Shown: one piece after another, positions 1 through 7,345 of the stretch
Layout: each line of letters starts with the position of its first letter
How positions within the stretch are numbered: position 1 is the stretch's first letter
From: Lachnospiraceae bacterium
Lineage (GTDB): Bacteria > Bacillota > Clostridia > Lachnospirales > Lachnospiraceae
NCBI GenBank assembly: GCA_024682075.1
Contig: JAIKZQ010000054.1
Span: 1-43,049, forward strand
DNA length: 43,049 nt
Direction of reading: 5' to 3'
Translations under genes and position numbers: made by a program
The notes under the pieces: generated by a model
The model's database searches: none
The model's input: the letters and a program-made list of their open reading frames with translations, nothing else
What the model was told of the DNA's origin: nothing

Positions 1-555
1 TCTGTCCTGTGCGGGTGAAACGAATACGTTGAAGCCTCTGTTCTCGTATCCGAGAATTCCGAGTCCGTGTGCATTCTTGCATCTTTCGATACATCTTCCG
101 CAAAGGATACATTTTGAAGTATCTCTTACAAGTCCGGGTGCGATCTCATCATAATGGGTCTCGCTGTGAACTCCGCCGAATACATTCTCTCTCGCGCCAG
201 TGATGTTAGCCACATGGAGAAGCTCACATTTTCCGTTCTTGTCGCACTGCTGGCAGTTCTGGTTGTGGTTTGAAAGAAGAAGCTCAACACTGTGTCTTCT
301 TGCAGCGGTCGCGGTGGGTGATGAGATGGTGATCTCCATTCCTTCGGCAACGGGATAAACACAGCTTGCTACGAGTCCTCTTGCGCCGGTTGCCTCAACG
401 AGACATACACGGCACGATCCCTGGTTACACTCTCCGTGATTGTATGCGCAGAGTGAAGGGATGTCATAGCCGCACTTTTTGGCGGCTTCAAGTATTGTAA
501 GGCCCCCTTCTACCTGATAGGGGAGACCTTCTATTTTTATATTGATAAGTGCCAC
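1..555 (-). CDS. hydA: [FeFe]-hydrogenase / NADH dehydrogenase G-like subunit, N-terminal part (cut by window edge)
   Basis: Only the first 185 residues are in the window; the C-terminal part lies beyond base 1. The start is GTG at 555, with AGGAGG nine bases upstream; that ribosome site overlaps the stop codon of the preceding gene, suggesting translational coupling. A plant-type [2Fe-2S] set is seen at C36, C48, C51 and C65, followed by the His-ligated cluster H97-x3-C101-x2-C104-x5-C110 and a start of the 2[4Fe-4S] ferredoxin domain (CILCGRC, IERC). This order is shared by HydA/HndD hydrogenases and NuoG. With NuoE- and NuoF-like genes just upstream, a cytosolic NAD(P)/ferredoxin-linked (electron-bifurcating type) hydrogenase is the best reading. 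The H-cluster motifs that would prove hydrogenase activity are not visible here; a formate dehydrogenase-type partner remains possible. Confidence 0.8.
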   Translation of the reverse strand, partial: MALINIKIEGLPYQVEGGLTILEAAKKCGYDIPSLCAYNHGECNQGSCRVCLVEATGARGLVASCVYPVAEGMEITISSPTATAARRHSVELLLSNHNQNCQQCDKNGKCELLHVANITGARENVFGGVHSETHYDEIAPGLVRDTSKCILCGRCIERCKNAHGLGILGYENRGFNVFVSPAQDR

Positions 556-568
556 TTTAGGTTTCCTC

Positions 569-2458
569 CTATTCCTTGTCGATCGCCTTGAATTTACAGT
601 TGCTCATGCACAGACCGCACTTGACGCACTTCTCGGGATCGATCTTAAACGAAGCAAGCTTGTGTCCCTCGGGAATGTAATCCGTTCTTTCGATACAACC
701 CGCAGGGCAGTTTCTTGCACACATTCCGCATCCGATACATTTATCCGGATCGATCTTGTACTGCATAAGGCTCTTGCAGACATGTGCGGGGCACCTCTTA
801 TCTACGATGTGTGCGATATATTCGTCTCTGAAATGCTTAAGGGTAGAGTTTACGGGATTTGCCGCAGTCTGACCCAGTGCACAGAGTGAATTCTTCTGGA
901 TGGTGGTGCTGAGTTCTTCAAGGACATCGAGGTCTTCCATGGTGCCCTTGCCTTCGGTGATCTTGGTAAGGATCTCAAGGATCCTCTTGGTTCCGATACG
1001 GCAGGGTGAACACTTACCGCATGATTCGTCGCAGATGAATTCCATGTAGAACTTGGCCACATCGACCATACAGTTGTCTTCATCCATTACGATCGCACCG
1101 CCGGATCCCATCATCGATCCCTTCTTTACGAGGTTATCGAAATCAATGGGCTCATCAAGATATTTTCCCGTAAGGCATCCTCCGGAAGGACCGCCGGTCT
1201 GGATCGCCTTGAACTTCTTTCCGCCGGGGATACCGCCGCCGATATCATAAACAAGTTCCCTGAGAGTCGTTCCCATGGGCACCTCAACGAGGCCTACATT
1301 ATTTACTTTTCCGCCGAGAGCGAATACCTTGGTTCCCTTGGAGCCTTCGGTTCCAACCTTCGCAAATTCCGCAGCTCCTTCTCTCATGATGAAAGGAACA
1401 CATGCGAGAGTCTCGACATTGTTAACTATGGTGGGCTTCTGCCATAATCCCTTTACAGCGGGGAAAGGAGGTCTGGGTCTGGGCATTCCGCGCTTTCCTT
1501 CGATGGAATTGAGAAGAGCTGTTTCTTCTCCGCAAACGAATGCACCCGCACCGAGTCTGATATGGCAGTCAAAATTGAATCCCGTTCCGAGGATGTTCTC
1601 TCCGAGAAGTCCGATCTCACGTGCCTGTTTTATGGCTATCTTAAGCCTGTTTACCGCGATGGGATACTCGGCACGAACATAGAAATATCCGTTTGATGCA
1701 CCGATCGCATATCCCGCGATCATCATTCCTTCTATTACAGCAAGAGGGTTTCCTTCGAGAATGGAACGATCCATGAATGCTCCGGGATCGCCCTCGTCTC
1801 CGTTACATACGACATATTTCTCGTCGCTTACGGAAGCCTGTGCGAATGACCACTTACGTCCTGCAGGGAATCCACCGCCCCCTCTTCCGCGGAGTCCGGA
1901 TTCAAGGATCTCCTGTACAACTTCCTGAGGAGTCATGGACAATGCTTTCTTAAGTCCCTGGAATGCACCCATTCCAAGTGCTTCGTCTATTTCTTCGGGA
2001 TTGATGACACCGCATCCGTGAAGAGCCACGCGACGCTGTTTCTTATAGAAGTTGATGTCTTCCTGGCTTGAAACCTTATCTCCGGTAACAGGTTCCACAT
2101 AAAGAAGCCGTTCCACTATGGTGTTGTTAATGATATCCTTTTCGACTATCTCCTCAACGTCAGCTTCGCTGACCATGCGGTAGAGAGTGTTTTCGGGATA
2201 GATCTTGACGAAGGGTCCCTGCGAACAGAAACCGAAACATCCGACAAGATTGACGGTCACCTTATCGGTGAGCCCTTTTTCTTCGAGAACAGTTTTAAAT
2301 TTTTCCATGATTTCCTTCGAATTGCTCGAAAGACATCCGGTACCGCCGCAAAGAACGATATGTCTCTTCTCATCCGCTCCCGTAAGTTTGGAATCGACGC
2401 ATCCTGTGCAGCTCGCTATCTTCTGTTCAAGTTCTTCAACCGTATTTATCCTGTTCAC
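569..2458 (-). CDS. hydB: NADH-binding flavoprotein subunit of bifurcating hydrogenase (HydB/HndC, NuoF-like)
   Basis: The 629-residue protein carries the NADH/FMN site of the complex and passes electrons between NAD(H) and ferredoxin or the H-cluster subunit. In order: an N-terminal thioredoxin-like [2Fe-2S] domain with C37, C42, C74 and C78; the FMN/NADH-binding core with RGRGGGGFPAGRKW at 190-203 and GDEGDPGAF at 220-228; an SLBB-like segment; a [4Fe-4S] motif ESCGKCSPCRIG near residue 485; and a C-terminal ferredoxin domain with two CxxCxxCxxxC motifs (about 575-625). The extra N-terminal and C-terminal cluster domains distinguish HydB/HndC from plain NuoF (about 430 residues). The start is GTG at 2458, overlapping the upstream stop by four bases (GTGA). 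Confidence 0.92.
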   Translation of the reverse strand: MNRINTVEELEQKIASCTGCVDSKLTGADEKRHIVLCGGTGCLSSNSKEIMEKFKTVLEEKGLTDKVTVNLVGCFGFCSQGPFVKIYPENTLYRMVSEADVEEIVEKDIINNTIVERLLYVEPVTGDKVSSQEDINFYKKQRRVALHGCGVINPEEIDEALGMGAFQGLKKALSMTPQEVVQEILESGLRGRGGGGFPAGRKWSFAQASVSDEKYVVCNGDEGDPGAFMDRSILEGNPLAVIEGMMIAGYAIGASNGYFYVRAEYPIAVNRLKIAIKQAREIGLLGENILGTGFNFDCHIRLGAGAFVCGEETALLNSIEGKRGMPRPRPPFPAVKGLWQKPTIVNNVETLACVPFIMREGAAEFAKVGTEGSKGTKVFALGGKVNNVGLVEVPMGTTLRELVYDIGGGIPGGKKFKAIQTGGPSGGCLTGKYLDEPIDFDNLVKKGSMMGSGGAIVMDEDNCMVDVAKFYMEFICDESCGKCSPCRIGTKRILEILTKITEGKGTMEDLDVLEELSTTIQKNSLCALGQTAANPVNSTLKHFRDEYIAHIVDKRCPAHVCKSLMQYKIDPDKCIGCGMCARNCPAGCIERTDYIPEGHKLASFKIDPEKCVKCGLCMSNCKFKAIDKE

Positions 2459-2940
2459 GCCGATGCCTCCCTTCTGAAGGATTCGATGATACCTTCAACC
2501 TGTGCGGCTTCAACCTTGGGATATACCTTGCCGTTTATGCTCACGGCAGGTGCAATACCGCAGGCTCCGATACATCTGAGAGCATCAAGAGTAAACAGTC
2601 CGTCTTCGGTCGTCTCGCCCGGACGAATGCCGAGAAGCTCGGAAAATCTGTCGATGACATTCTGTGCGCCCTTGACATAACATGCCGTTCCGAGGCAGCA
2701 GCCTATGACATATTTTCCCTTAGGGGTAAGTGAAAAGAAAGAATAGAAAGTGACAACCCCGTAGATCTCAGCGACCGAAATTCCGGTCTTGGCTGACACT
2801 ATCTCCTGAACCTCCAGAGGAATGTATCCGTATTCATTCTGGATGTCGCTCAGGATCATCATGAGCGGGGTTTTTTCGTCGCAGTACCGGTCACAGATCT
2901 CTTCGATCTGCTTCACGGCTGCTTCCTGTAATCTAGCCAT
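2455..2940 (-). CDS. hydC: NuoE-like thioredoxin-fold [2Fe-2S] subunit (HydC/HndA)
   Basis: First gene of the hydrogenase operon, 161 residues, the usual length for NuoE/HndA. It has the helical N-terminal domain followed by a thioredoxin-like [2Fe-2S] fold with ligands C82, C87, C123 and C127 (CCLGTAC and RCIGACG). ATG at 2940 is preceded by AGGAGG at a good distance. It overlaps hydB by four bases, so the three subunits are clearly co-transcribed and coupled. Expected role: electron relay within the cytosolic NADH/ferredoxin-dependent hydrogenase complex. No clear promoter was identified in the 70 bases upstream. Confidence 0.92.
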   Translation of the reverse strand: MARLQEAAVKQIEEICDRYCDEKTPLMMILSDIQNEYGYIPLEVQEIVSAKTGISVAEIYGVVTFYSFFSLTPKGKYVIGCCLGTACYVKGAQNVIDRFSELLGIRPGETTEDGLFTLDALRCIGACGIAPAVSINGKVYPKVEAAQVEGIIESFRREASA

Positions 2941-3006
2941 GATAACCTCCTATAGTACATAACCTTACACATAATCACAAATAACGATTTTACCATATTT
3001 CCGCCG

Positions 3007-3054
3007 TTATAAAAAGCAAAAGAAATGCACTGCCGATCCTGCGACAGTGCATTT
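3007..3054 (-). terminator. Rho-independent terminator of the GntR-ABC operon
   Basis: A perfect 10-bp stem (AAATGCACTG, 3023-3032, paired with 3045-3054) with a 12-base loop is followed on the minus strand by a T-rich tract (3007-3022). It lies just after the permease stop and just upstream of the hydrogenase operon, so it separates the two units. Confidence 0.75.
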
Positions 3055-3077
3055 TACATTCAGCCTTTTTGCGGCAG

Positions 3078-3908
3078 TCAGATATCCAGTTTTTTATCGA
3101 GTATCGTTTTGCTGATGCGGTACATGACTATTGCCGTGATGCCGTAGACAATGATATTTGCAAGCGACCTGTCTATCAGTTCAACGAATACACCGTCCCT
3201 TTCAAAAAGGTCAAGCCAGTCATAATTCGCATAAAATGCAGCCCCGATCCTCGACATGACTTCGACCGTTATCAGGTGAATATTGAACATCACTATACCC
3301 GTGATGAATATGACTCCCTTTTTCTGAAGGATGTTATACTTTCCGCAGATACGCGAAGACATCGTTAATGTGAAGATAAATGAAATGTATATGTTGATGA
3401 CAAAAACAGCCAGGGCAATAAGACATATGATAACGGTAAGCAGAGCCTTGGCTGAAGGTGCAGAAAGGTAATTGCCGGCATAATGCTCTGCAAGATTGCG
3501 GTAAAGGTTCCCGGCTCCCCAGTCTTCCACTTCTCTTTTGGTGACCGCATCCGAGATCACAAGACCTGCGACGATGATCGTGATCATGGCAAACAGCCAC
3601 ATCAGTCCGCACTTTACATTCGTCTTCAAATGCGCATTTTTTTCAACGGGATATGAGAATCTCATAAGGCCTTCATCTGTAAAAAGAATGCCGTAAAACC
3701 TCGCTATCATGATGACAGCTGCGCAGACGACCCCAAGAGCGCTGATCATCATAAGGATGACCTTCATGATAAACGGCGCGTCCGAGGCAGAGATATTGGA
3801 CAGCACCGAACACAATACCGCCAGAAGGTTGTATGCGGCAACAAGGGTGATCAGCAAAAGCATGATCTTTTTGGTTTCTTTTATTTCAAGCCTGTCAAGT
3901 CTGTTCAT
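3078..3908 (-). CDS. ABC transporter membrane protein (ABC-2-like permease)
   Basis: This 276-residue integral membrane protein has about six hydrophobic segments (near residues 15-40, 45-70, 95-118, 155-185, 195-220, 250-268). It is the third gene of a GntR-ATPase-permease set, overlapping the ATPase by four bases (ATGA), so it is very likely the membrane partner of that ATPase. The sequence itself has no motif that identifies the substrate. Comparable YtrA/GntR-controlled ABC-2 systems in Firmicutes export or respond to cell-envelope-active compounds, but the substrate here is unknown. Confidence 0.75.
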   Translation of the reverse strand: MNRLDRLEIKETKKIMLLLITLVAAYNLLAVLCSVLSNISASDAPFIMKVILMMISALGVVCAAVIMIARFYGILFTDEGLMRFSYPVEKNAHLKTNVKCGLMWLFAMITIIVAGLVISDAVTKREVEDWGAGNLYRNLAEHYAGNYLSAPSAKALLTVIICLIALAVFVINIYISFIFTLTMSSRICGKYNILQKKGVIFITGIVMFNIHLITVEVMSRIGAAFYANYDWLDLFERDGVFVELIDRSLANIIVYGITAIVMYRISKTILDKKLDI

Positions 3909-4600
3909 CTGAATTCCTCCAAATACGCATCCGTAAGTGACTTCCCGTTTTTATCGCGCATATCTTCGACCGGCTCATGAAGGATCAGCCTTCCGTCTTT
4001 TATGAACATCGCTTCATCAATGATCTGTTCCACCTGACTTATCTGATGCGTTGTGAGTATAAGTGATGAATCATCGGGGATGCTTTTCAGCATGATCCTT
4101 ATTATGCTTTCCGCGGCCACGGGATCGATCCCGGAAAAAGGCTCGTCAAGCAGATAAAGCGAAGCTTTTCTTGACATGGTGAGAATGATCTGAAGCTTTG
4201 CGGCACTGCCCTTTGAAAGTTCTCCCACATGCTGTTTCTCATCAAGCCCGAACTCATCGAGAAACTGCCTTGCGGCATTTTTGTCAAAATCGTCAAACAT
4301 GATCTCGTAAGAATCCATTATGTCAGATATCTGCTTGTCCGCTTTATACATGACTCTGTCCGGCGAATATGAAACGACCGCTCTGGTCCCGGCACCAACA
4401 GGGTATCCGCATATAGTCACCGCATTTTTATCATCATGGATCATCCCGGCAAGCATCTTGATGAGGGTTGTCTTGCCGCTTCCGTTTGGTCCGAAGATAC
4501 CGGTTATCCTGCCGGATTCAAGCGTAAACGAGATATCATCAAGAGCTTTCTTTTGGCCGTAACTGTGACTGAGCCCTTTGCATTCAAGTATTGTGCTCAT
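3905..4600 (-). CDS. ABC transporter ATP-binding protein
   Basis: A 231-residue ATPase with Walker A (GPNGSGKTT), a signature-type motif ELSKGSAAKLQ, Walker B LYLLDEPFSGIDP and a switch His in LTTHQ. Length is typical for a single-domain ABC-2 exporter ATPase. The start ATG at 4600 overlaps the GntR stop (ATGA) and has GGGAGG upstream. The signature is LSKGS rather than the canonical LSGGQ, a common variant in this exporter class. It should energise the membrane protein encoded immediately downstream. Confidence 0.9.
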   Translation of the reverse strand: MSTILECKGLSHSYGQKKALDDISFTLESGRITGIFGPNGSGKTTLIKMLAGMIHDDKNAVTICGYPVGAGTRAVVSYSPDRVMYKADKQISDIMDSYEIMFDDFDKNAARQFLDEFGLDEKQHVGELSKGSAAKLQIILTMSRKASLYLLDEPFSGIDPVAAESIIRIMLKSIPDDSSLILTTHQISQVEQIIDEAMFIKDGRLILHEPVEDMRDKNGKSLTDAYLEEFR

Positions 4601-4956
4601 TTATTTCCTCCCGTTAACATCCTGACGGCTTCATCTCTGTCAATGCCGATCTCCTTCATTCCGGCCAGGAATTCCCTGACGTTCTTCTCGGCAAGAGTCT
4701 TCCTTGTCCTGTCGATCAGTTTGGAATCCTCGGTCACGAATCTTCCGCTGGTCCTCTGCGTATAGACAAGCCCCAGTCTTTCCAGCTCACCGTATGCCTT
4801 TTGCATGGTATTGGGATTGACTGCAGCCTCCACCGCAAGTTCTCTTACCGTGGGAAGCTTCTCTCCGGGTGAATACTTTCCGGAGACTATATCCGATTCA
4901 AGACGCTCGACAAGCTGAACGAATATGGGCTTGTCAGAATCAAAATTCCAGGGCAT
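4597..4956 (-). CDS. GntR-family transcriptional regulator, short YtrA type
   Basis: At 119 residues this is an N-terminal winged helix-turn-helix (about 1-75, with PIFVQLVERL, GEKLPTVRELA, NPNTMQKAYGELE) followed by a short helical dimerisation tail instead of a full effector domain. That architecture is the YtrA subgroup, which usually represses its own operon with adjacent ABC genes. GGAGG precedes the ATG by eight bases. The near-palindrome at 5019-5040 overlaps the promoter and is the likely operator, implying autoregulation. The inducing signal cannot be read from sequence. Confidence 0.88.
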   Translation of the reverse strand: MPWNFDSDKPIFVQLVERLESDIVSGKYSPGEKLPTVRELAVEAAVNPNTMQKAYGELERLGLVYTQRTSGRFVTEDSKLIDRTRKTLAEKNVREFLAGMKEIGIDRDEAVRMLTGGNK

Positions 4957-5018
4957 TTATTAACCTCCGCTGCATGTACCGTTGATCACCATGTTCATGA
5001 TCTTGTAATCTTGTAGCC

Positions 5019-5040
5019 TTGTACTATTGCAATAATACAA
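5019..5040. promoter_or_regulatory. Probable operator for the GntR regulator
   Basis: A 22-bp palindrome with only one mismatched pair (outer TTGTA/TACAA arms, ATTGCAAT centre). It overlaps the -10 box of the gntR promoter and lies about 60 bases upstream of the start codon, an expected position for autorepression by a YtrA-type protein. Confidence 0.65.
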
Positions 5041-5060
5041 TGACACTGTTTTGCTGTCAA
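5032..5060 (-). promoter_or_regulatory. Promoter of the gntR-ABC operon
   Basis: On the minus strand, -35 TTGACA (5055-5060), a 17-base spacer and -10 TATTAT (5032-5037) make a near-consensus sigma-A promoter. The operator palindrome covers the -10. Confidence 0.75.
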
Positions 5061-5114
5061 CATCTTTTTGTTTTTCAGCCGGAATCATCCGACGCGCCTC
5101 ACTCAATGGCTCAT

Positions 5115-5146
5115 ATATAAAAACGCCTCGCACGAAGCGGGGCGCC
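5115..5146 (-). terminator. Terminator at the end of the long zinc-uptake gene run
   Basis: On the minus strand a GC-rich hairpin (CGCC-CGC stem with one mismatch and a TTCG-type loop, 5124-5144) is followed by TTTTTATAT. It is about 40 bases past the stop of the small ORF at 5185 and marks the end of the transcription unit. Confidence 0.65.
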
Positions 5147-5184
5147 TGTCTGCCGAATCATAATGCATTTAACCGGATCGTTTC

Positions 5185-5349
5185 TCACACGATCCTGCCT
5201 TCTTTTAACAGCTTCAGGAAAATATCCGCGATCTCATCCGCGGTGTTATTGTTCAGCACACGTATCGCAACATAACTCGCATCAGTCATGTGTGCATAAT
5301 AATCGTGAAGGATCATGTTGGTGATGGCGGCAATGGCCAGATAAGTCAC
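5185..5349 (-). CDS. Small protein of 54 residues, function unknown
   Basis: The reading frame starts with GTG at 5349, overlapping the stop of the nitrilase gene as GTGA, the same coupling used elsewhere in this run, and ends just before the terminator. The product begins VTYLAIAAITNMILHDYYAH and ends FLKLLKEGRIV; it looks like two helices joined by a short segment (VAIRVLNNNTADEIADI) with no membrane span strong enough to call. The ribosome site (AAAAGGGG) is rather far from the start. It is not recognised as a known family. The operon position, coupling and coding-like composition support it; an unexpressed fragment is the alternative. Confidence 0.5.
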   Translation of the reverse strand: MTYLAIAAITNMILHDYYAHMTDASYVAIRVLNNNTADEIADIFLKLLKEGRIV

Positions 5350-6221
5350 CAGTGAACGAATTCCCCTTTTATCACTCCGCGTACGCTTTCATCCGCCAGG
5401 ATACCGTACTTTTCGGGATGCCTGTATTTATCACCCATGATATCCTCACTGCGGTGTTTCCTAAGGCGGTCCAGATCGAGTTCAGCAACATACACCCCGG
5501 GTTCTGCAGGTGCTTCGAACACGCACATGTCAACGGATCCCTCATCCTGCGACCATGGAACTCCGTCGAAAAGAGTGGAGTGTCCGTTGCAGTCAGGGTG
5601 TCCTTCGGGATAATTGCATGTGGCCACGGCGACCATGTTCTCATATGCTCTCGTTCTGAGTGCAGCGAGCCTGTTGATCTCCATCGGGCATGCATTAGGC
5701 GCAAGTATCAGCTCGGCCCCTTTCAGCATCAGTATCCTTGCGCTTTCCGGGAACTCCCTGTCAAAGCAGATCATGGATCCGATCCTGACAGAGCCTCTTT
5801 CAAAGTCCAGGTCCGCCACATAGAAATCATCGCCTTCCGCCAAAACAGCTTCAGCGTCAAAAGCACAAGTATGCAACTTGGAATAGTGAAGTATCTTTTT
5901 GCCGGTCCTGTCGAAAAAGATCACAGAATTAAGCGGCTTGGATGATCCCGAAGATTCCAGGAAAGTAATGCCGACTGCAATCCCAAGCTTTGCCGAAGTC
6001 TTTCGGAACTCCTCAATGAATTCACTGTCCCCGGGAATCGCCAGTTTGTTTAATGCATTTTCGTCCTGAGGCAATGAATATCCGTCGCTCCACATTTCAG
6101 GGAACAGTGCAATATCCGCGCCCTTTTCTGCGGCTTCTTCAAGTGCTTCGAGGCCCTTATCAAGATTCTCGTAAAGGTCTTTACCCGGAAGAAGCTGAAT
6201 GAATGCTATCTTAAACGTCAT
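5346..6221 (-). CDS. Carbon-nitrogen hydrolase (nitrilase superfamily)
   Basis: A 291-residue amidase/nitrilase-fold enzyme that hydrolyses a C-N bond of an unidentified small substrate in the cytosol. The catalytic triad is visible: E42 (LFPEMWSDG), K114 (YSKLHTC) and C151 (SMICFDREFPE). The longer frame could start 16 codons earlier, but MTFKIAFIQL is where family homology begins, so ATG at 6221 is chosen; it overlaps the YwlG-like gene by 11 bases. The KLHTCAF and CFDREFPESAR contexts resemble omega-amidase and N-carbamoyl-type enzymes, but the substrate cannot be assigned. Confidence 0.88.
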   Translation of the reverse strand: MTFKIAFIQLLPGKDLYENLDKGLEALEEAAEKGADIALFPEMWSDGYSLPQDENALNKLAIPGDSEFIEEFRKTSAKLGIAVGITFLESSGSSKPLNSVIFFDRTGKKILHYSKLHTCAFDAEAVLAEGDDFYVADLDFERGSVRIGSMICFDREFPESARILMLKGAELILAPNACPMEINRLAALRTRAYENMVAVATCNYPEGHPDCNGHSTLFDGVPWSQDEGSVDMCVFEAPAEPGVYVAELDLDRLRKHRSEDIMGDKYRHPEKYGILADESVRGVIKGEFVHW

Positions 6222-6753
6222 ATCTGGTTCTTTCTCCGCCGATATACTTGTATCTGCTGATCCCGGCAATCACTATTGCTTCACCGATCATTTTGTGATC
6301 AAGTTTTGCAGGCACAACAACCGGTTTCATGTGCATTCCGATCATCACGCCGCCGATATCGATCCCGATGGCTGCGGAATGTGCAAGTTCTTCCACCACA
6401 ACCGGATCCTTAAGCGAATGATAATGCTTTGTGGCAAATGCACCGCCCGCTTTCCTGTGAGGTACGGCATTTACTATGGTAAGTCCGTATTCTTTTGCAA
6501 CAGCCCTTTCAACGACAAGAGCCCTGTTAAGATGCTCGCAGCACTGAACGGCTATTTCGGTTCCGTCGTCAAAGACTTCCTCAAGAGCCTTATATAATGA
6601 ATCGGCGATCTCCTCGCTGGAATTGGTTCCCGGCTTGTCCCCCTGCAAAGTGCTGGTGGAGCATCCGATAACCATCAGATTGCCGATCCTGCTCGCTGAT
6701 TTGTCCTTCACTTCCTGAAATACTTCTTTTGCCTGTTCATATATGTCCATCAT
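6211..6753 (-). CDS. ywlG: YwlG/UPF0340 family protein (TIGR01440)
   Basis: This 181-codon gene encodes the conserved Firmicute UPF0340 family, recognised from motifs such as VIGCSTSTLQGDKPGTNSS, QCCEHLNRALVVER, VPHRKAGGAFAT and AHSAAIGIDIGGVMIGMH. The biochemical function of the family is not established. The start at 6753 is preferred over 6771 because AGGAAGG lies seven bases before it and not before the first ATG. It sits between a CmpB-like membrane protein and a nitrilase in the long run downstream of the zinc importer. Confidence 0.88.
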   Translation of the reverse strand: MMDIYEQAKEVFQEVKDKSASRIGNLMVIGCSTSTLQGDKPGTNSSEEIADSLYKALEEVFDDGTEIAVQCCEHLNRALVVERAVAKEYGLTIVNAVPHRKAGGAFATKHYHSLKDPVVVEELAHSAAIGIDIGGVMIGMHMKPVVVPAKLDHKMIGEAIVIAGISRYKYIGGERTRYDV

Positions 6754-6793
6754 CTCATATCCTTCCTGCATTAAGCAAAGATTTTAACTGTTT

Positions 6794-7345
6794 TCAGATA
6801 TTGCTGCCCAGTGGGATCCTTGCAACAAGATCAAGGGCAAACAAAACCGTAATCACGATAAAGATAATATTGTGAACCCGCGATGTGCGGAATCTATCCT
6901 GTAACTTTATTATCCCCGGCTGAATCAGACATATGGCCAGCCATATGAGGAATCCGAACATCAGCGCGGGAACCAGTGCTATGCGTCCGTCAAAATTCAT
7001 GAAATACCCGGTATAATCCCACATCGGCGTGCCTATCGTCGCATCGATCATATAGCTTGCGATCAGCTCCGCCGTGGTGGCGGAGGCAGTTCCGACCAGA
7101 AATACCGGCAGAGGCTTTTTTACCTTCAAAAGCTTAAATATGCCCAGTATTATGAAAAAGCCCACTCCGTATATCGGAAGCCAGGGGCCGAACAGAAATC
7201 CTCTGTTGATGAATCCTCTCTTATGATAGATCATGCAGCACCATACGGATTCATATACCCATCCGAAAAAACAATATGTCAGAAAATACTCCATATAGTC
7301 ACGGAAAGTCATCCATATTTTATTCTTGCGTTCATCCGGATTCAT
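6794..7345 (-). CDS. Membrane protein of the putative ABC-transporter type IV (CmpB, PF06541) family
   Basis: The 183-residue protein has about five hydrophobic segments and the family hallmark near the N terminus: YCFFGWVYES, then RGFINRGFLFGPWLPIYG. Members are widespread in Firmicutes, and despite the family name no transport role has been shown. It overlaps the upstream GNAT gene by four bases (ATGA), so they are co-translated. It has no ATPase domain and its nearest ATPase is the zinc importer further upstream. Confidence 0.8.
   Translation of the reverse strand: MNPDERKNKIWMTFRDYMEYFLTYCFFGWVYESVWCCMIYHKRGFINRGFLFGPWLPIYGVGFFIILGIFKLLKVKKPLPVFLVGTASATTAELIASYMIDATIGTPMWDYTGYFMNFDGRIALVPALMFGFLIWLAICLIQPGIIKLQDRFRTSRVHNIIFIVITVLFALDLVARIPLGSNI

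Noticed and set aside
2941..3006. Promoter for the hydrogenase operon
   Set aside because: A TAAAAT-like -10 is present but no matching -35 at a suitable distance was found.
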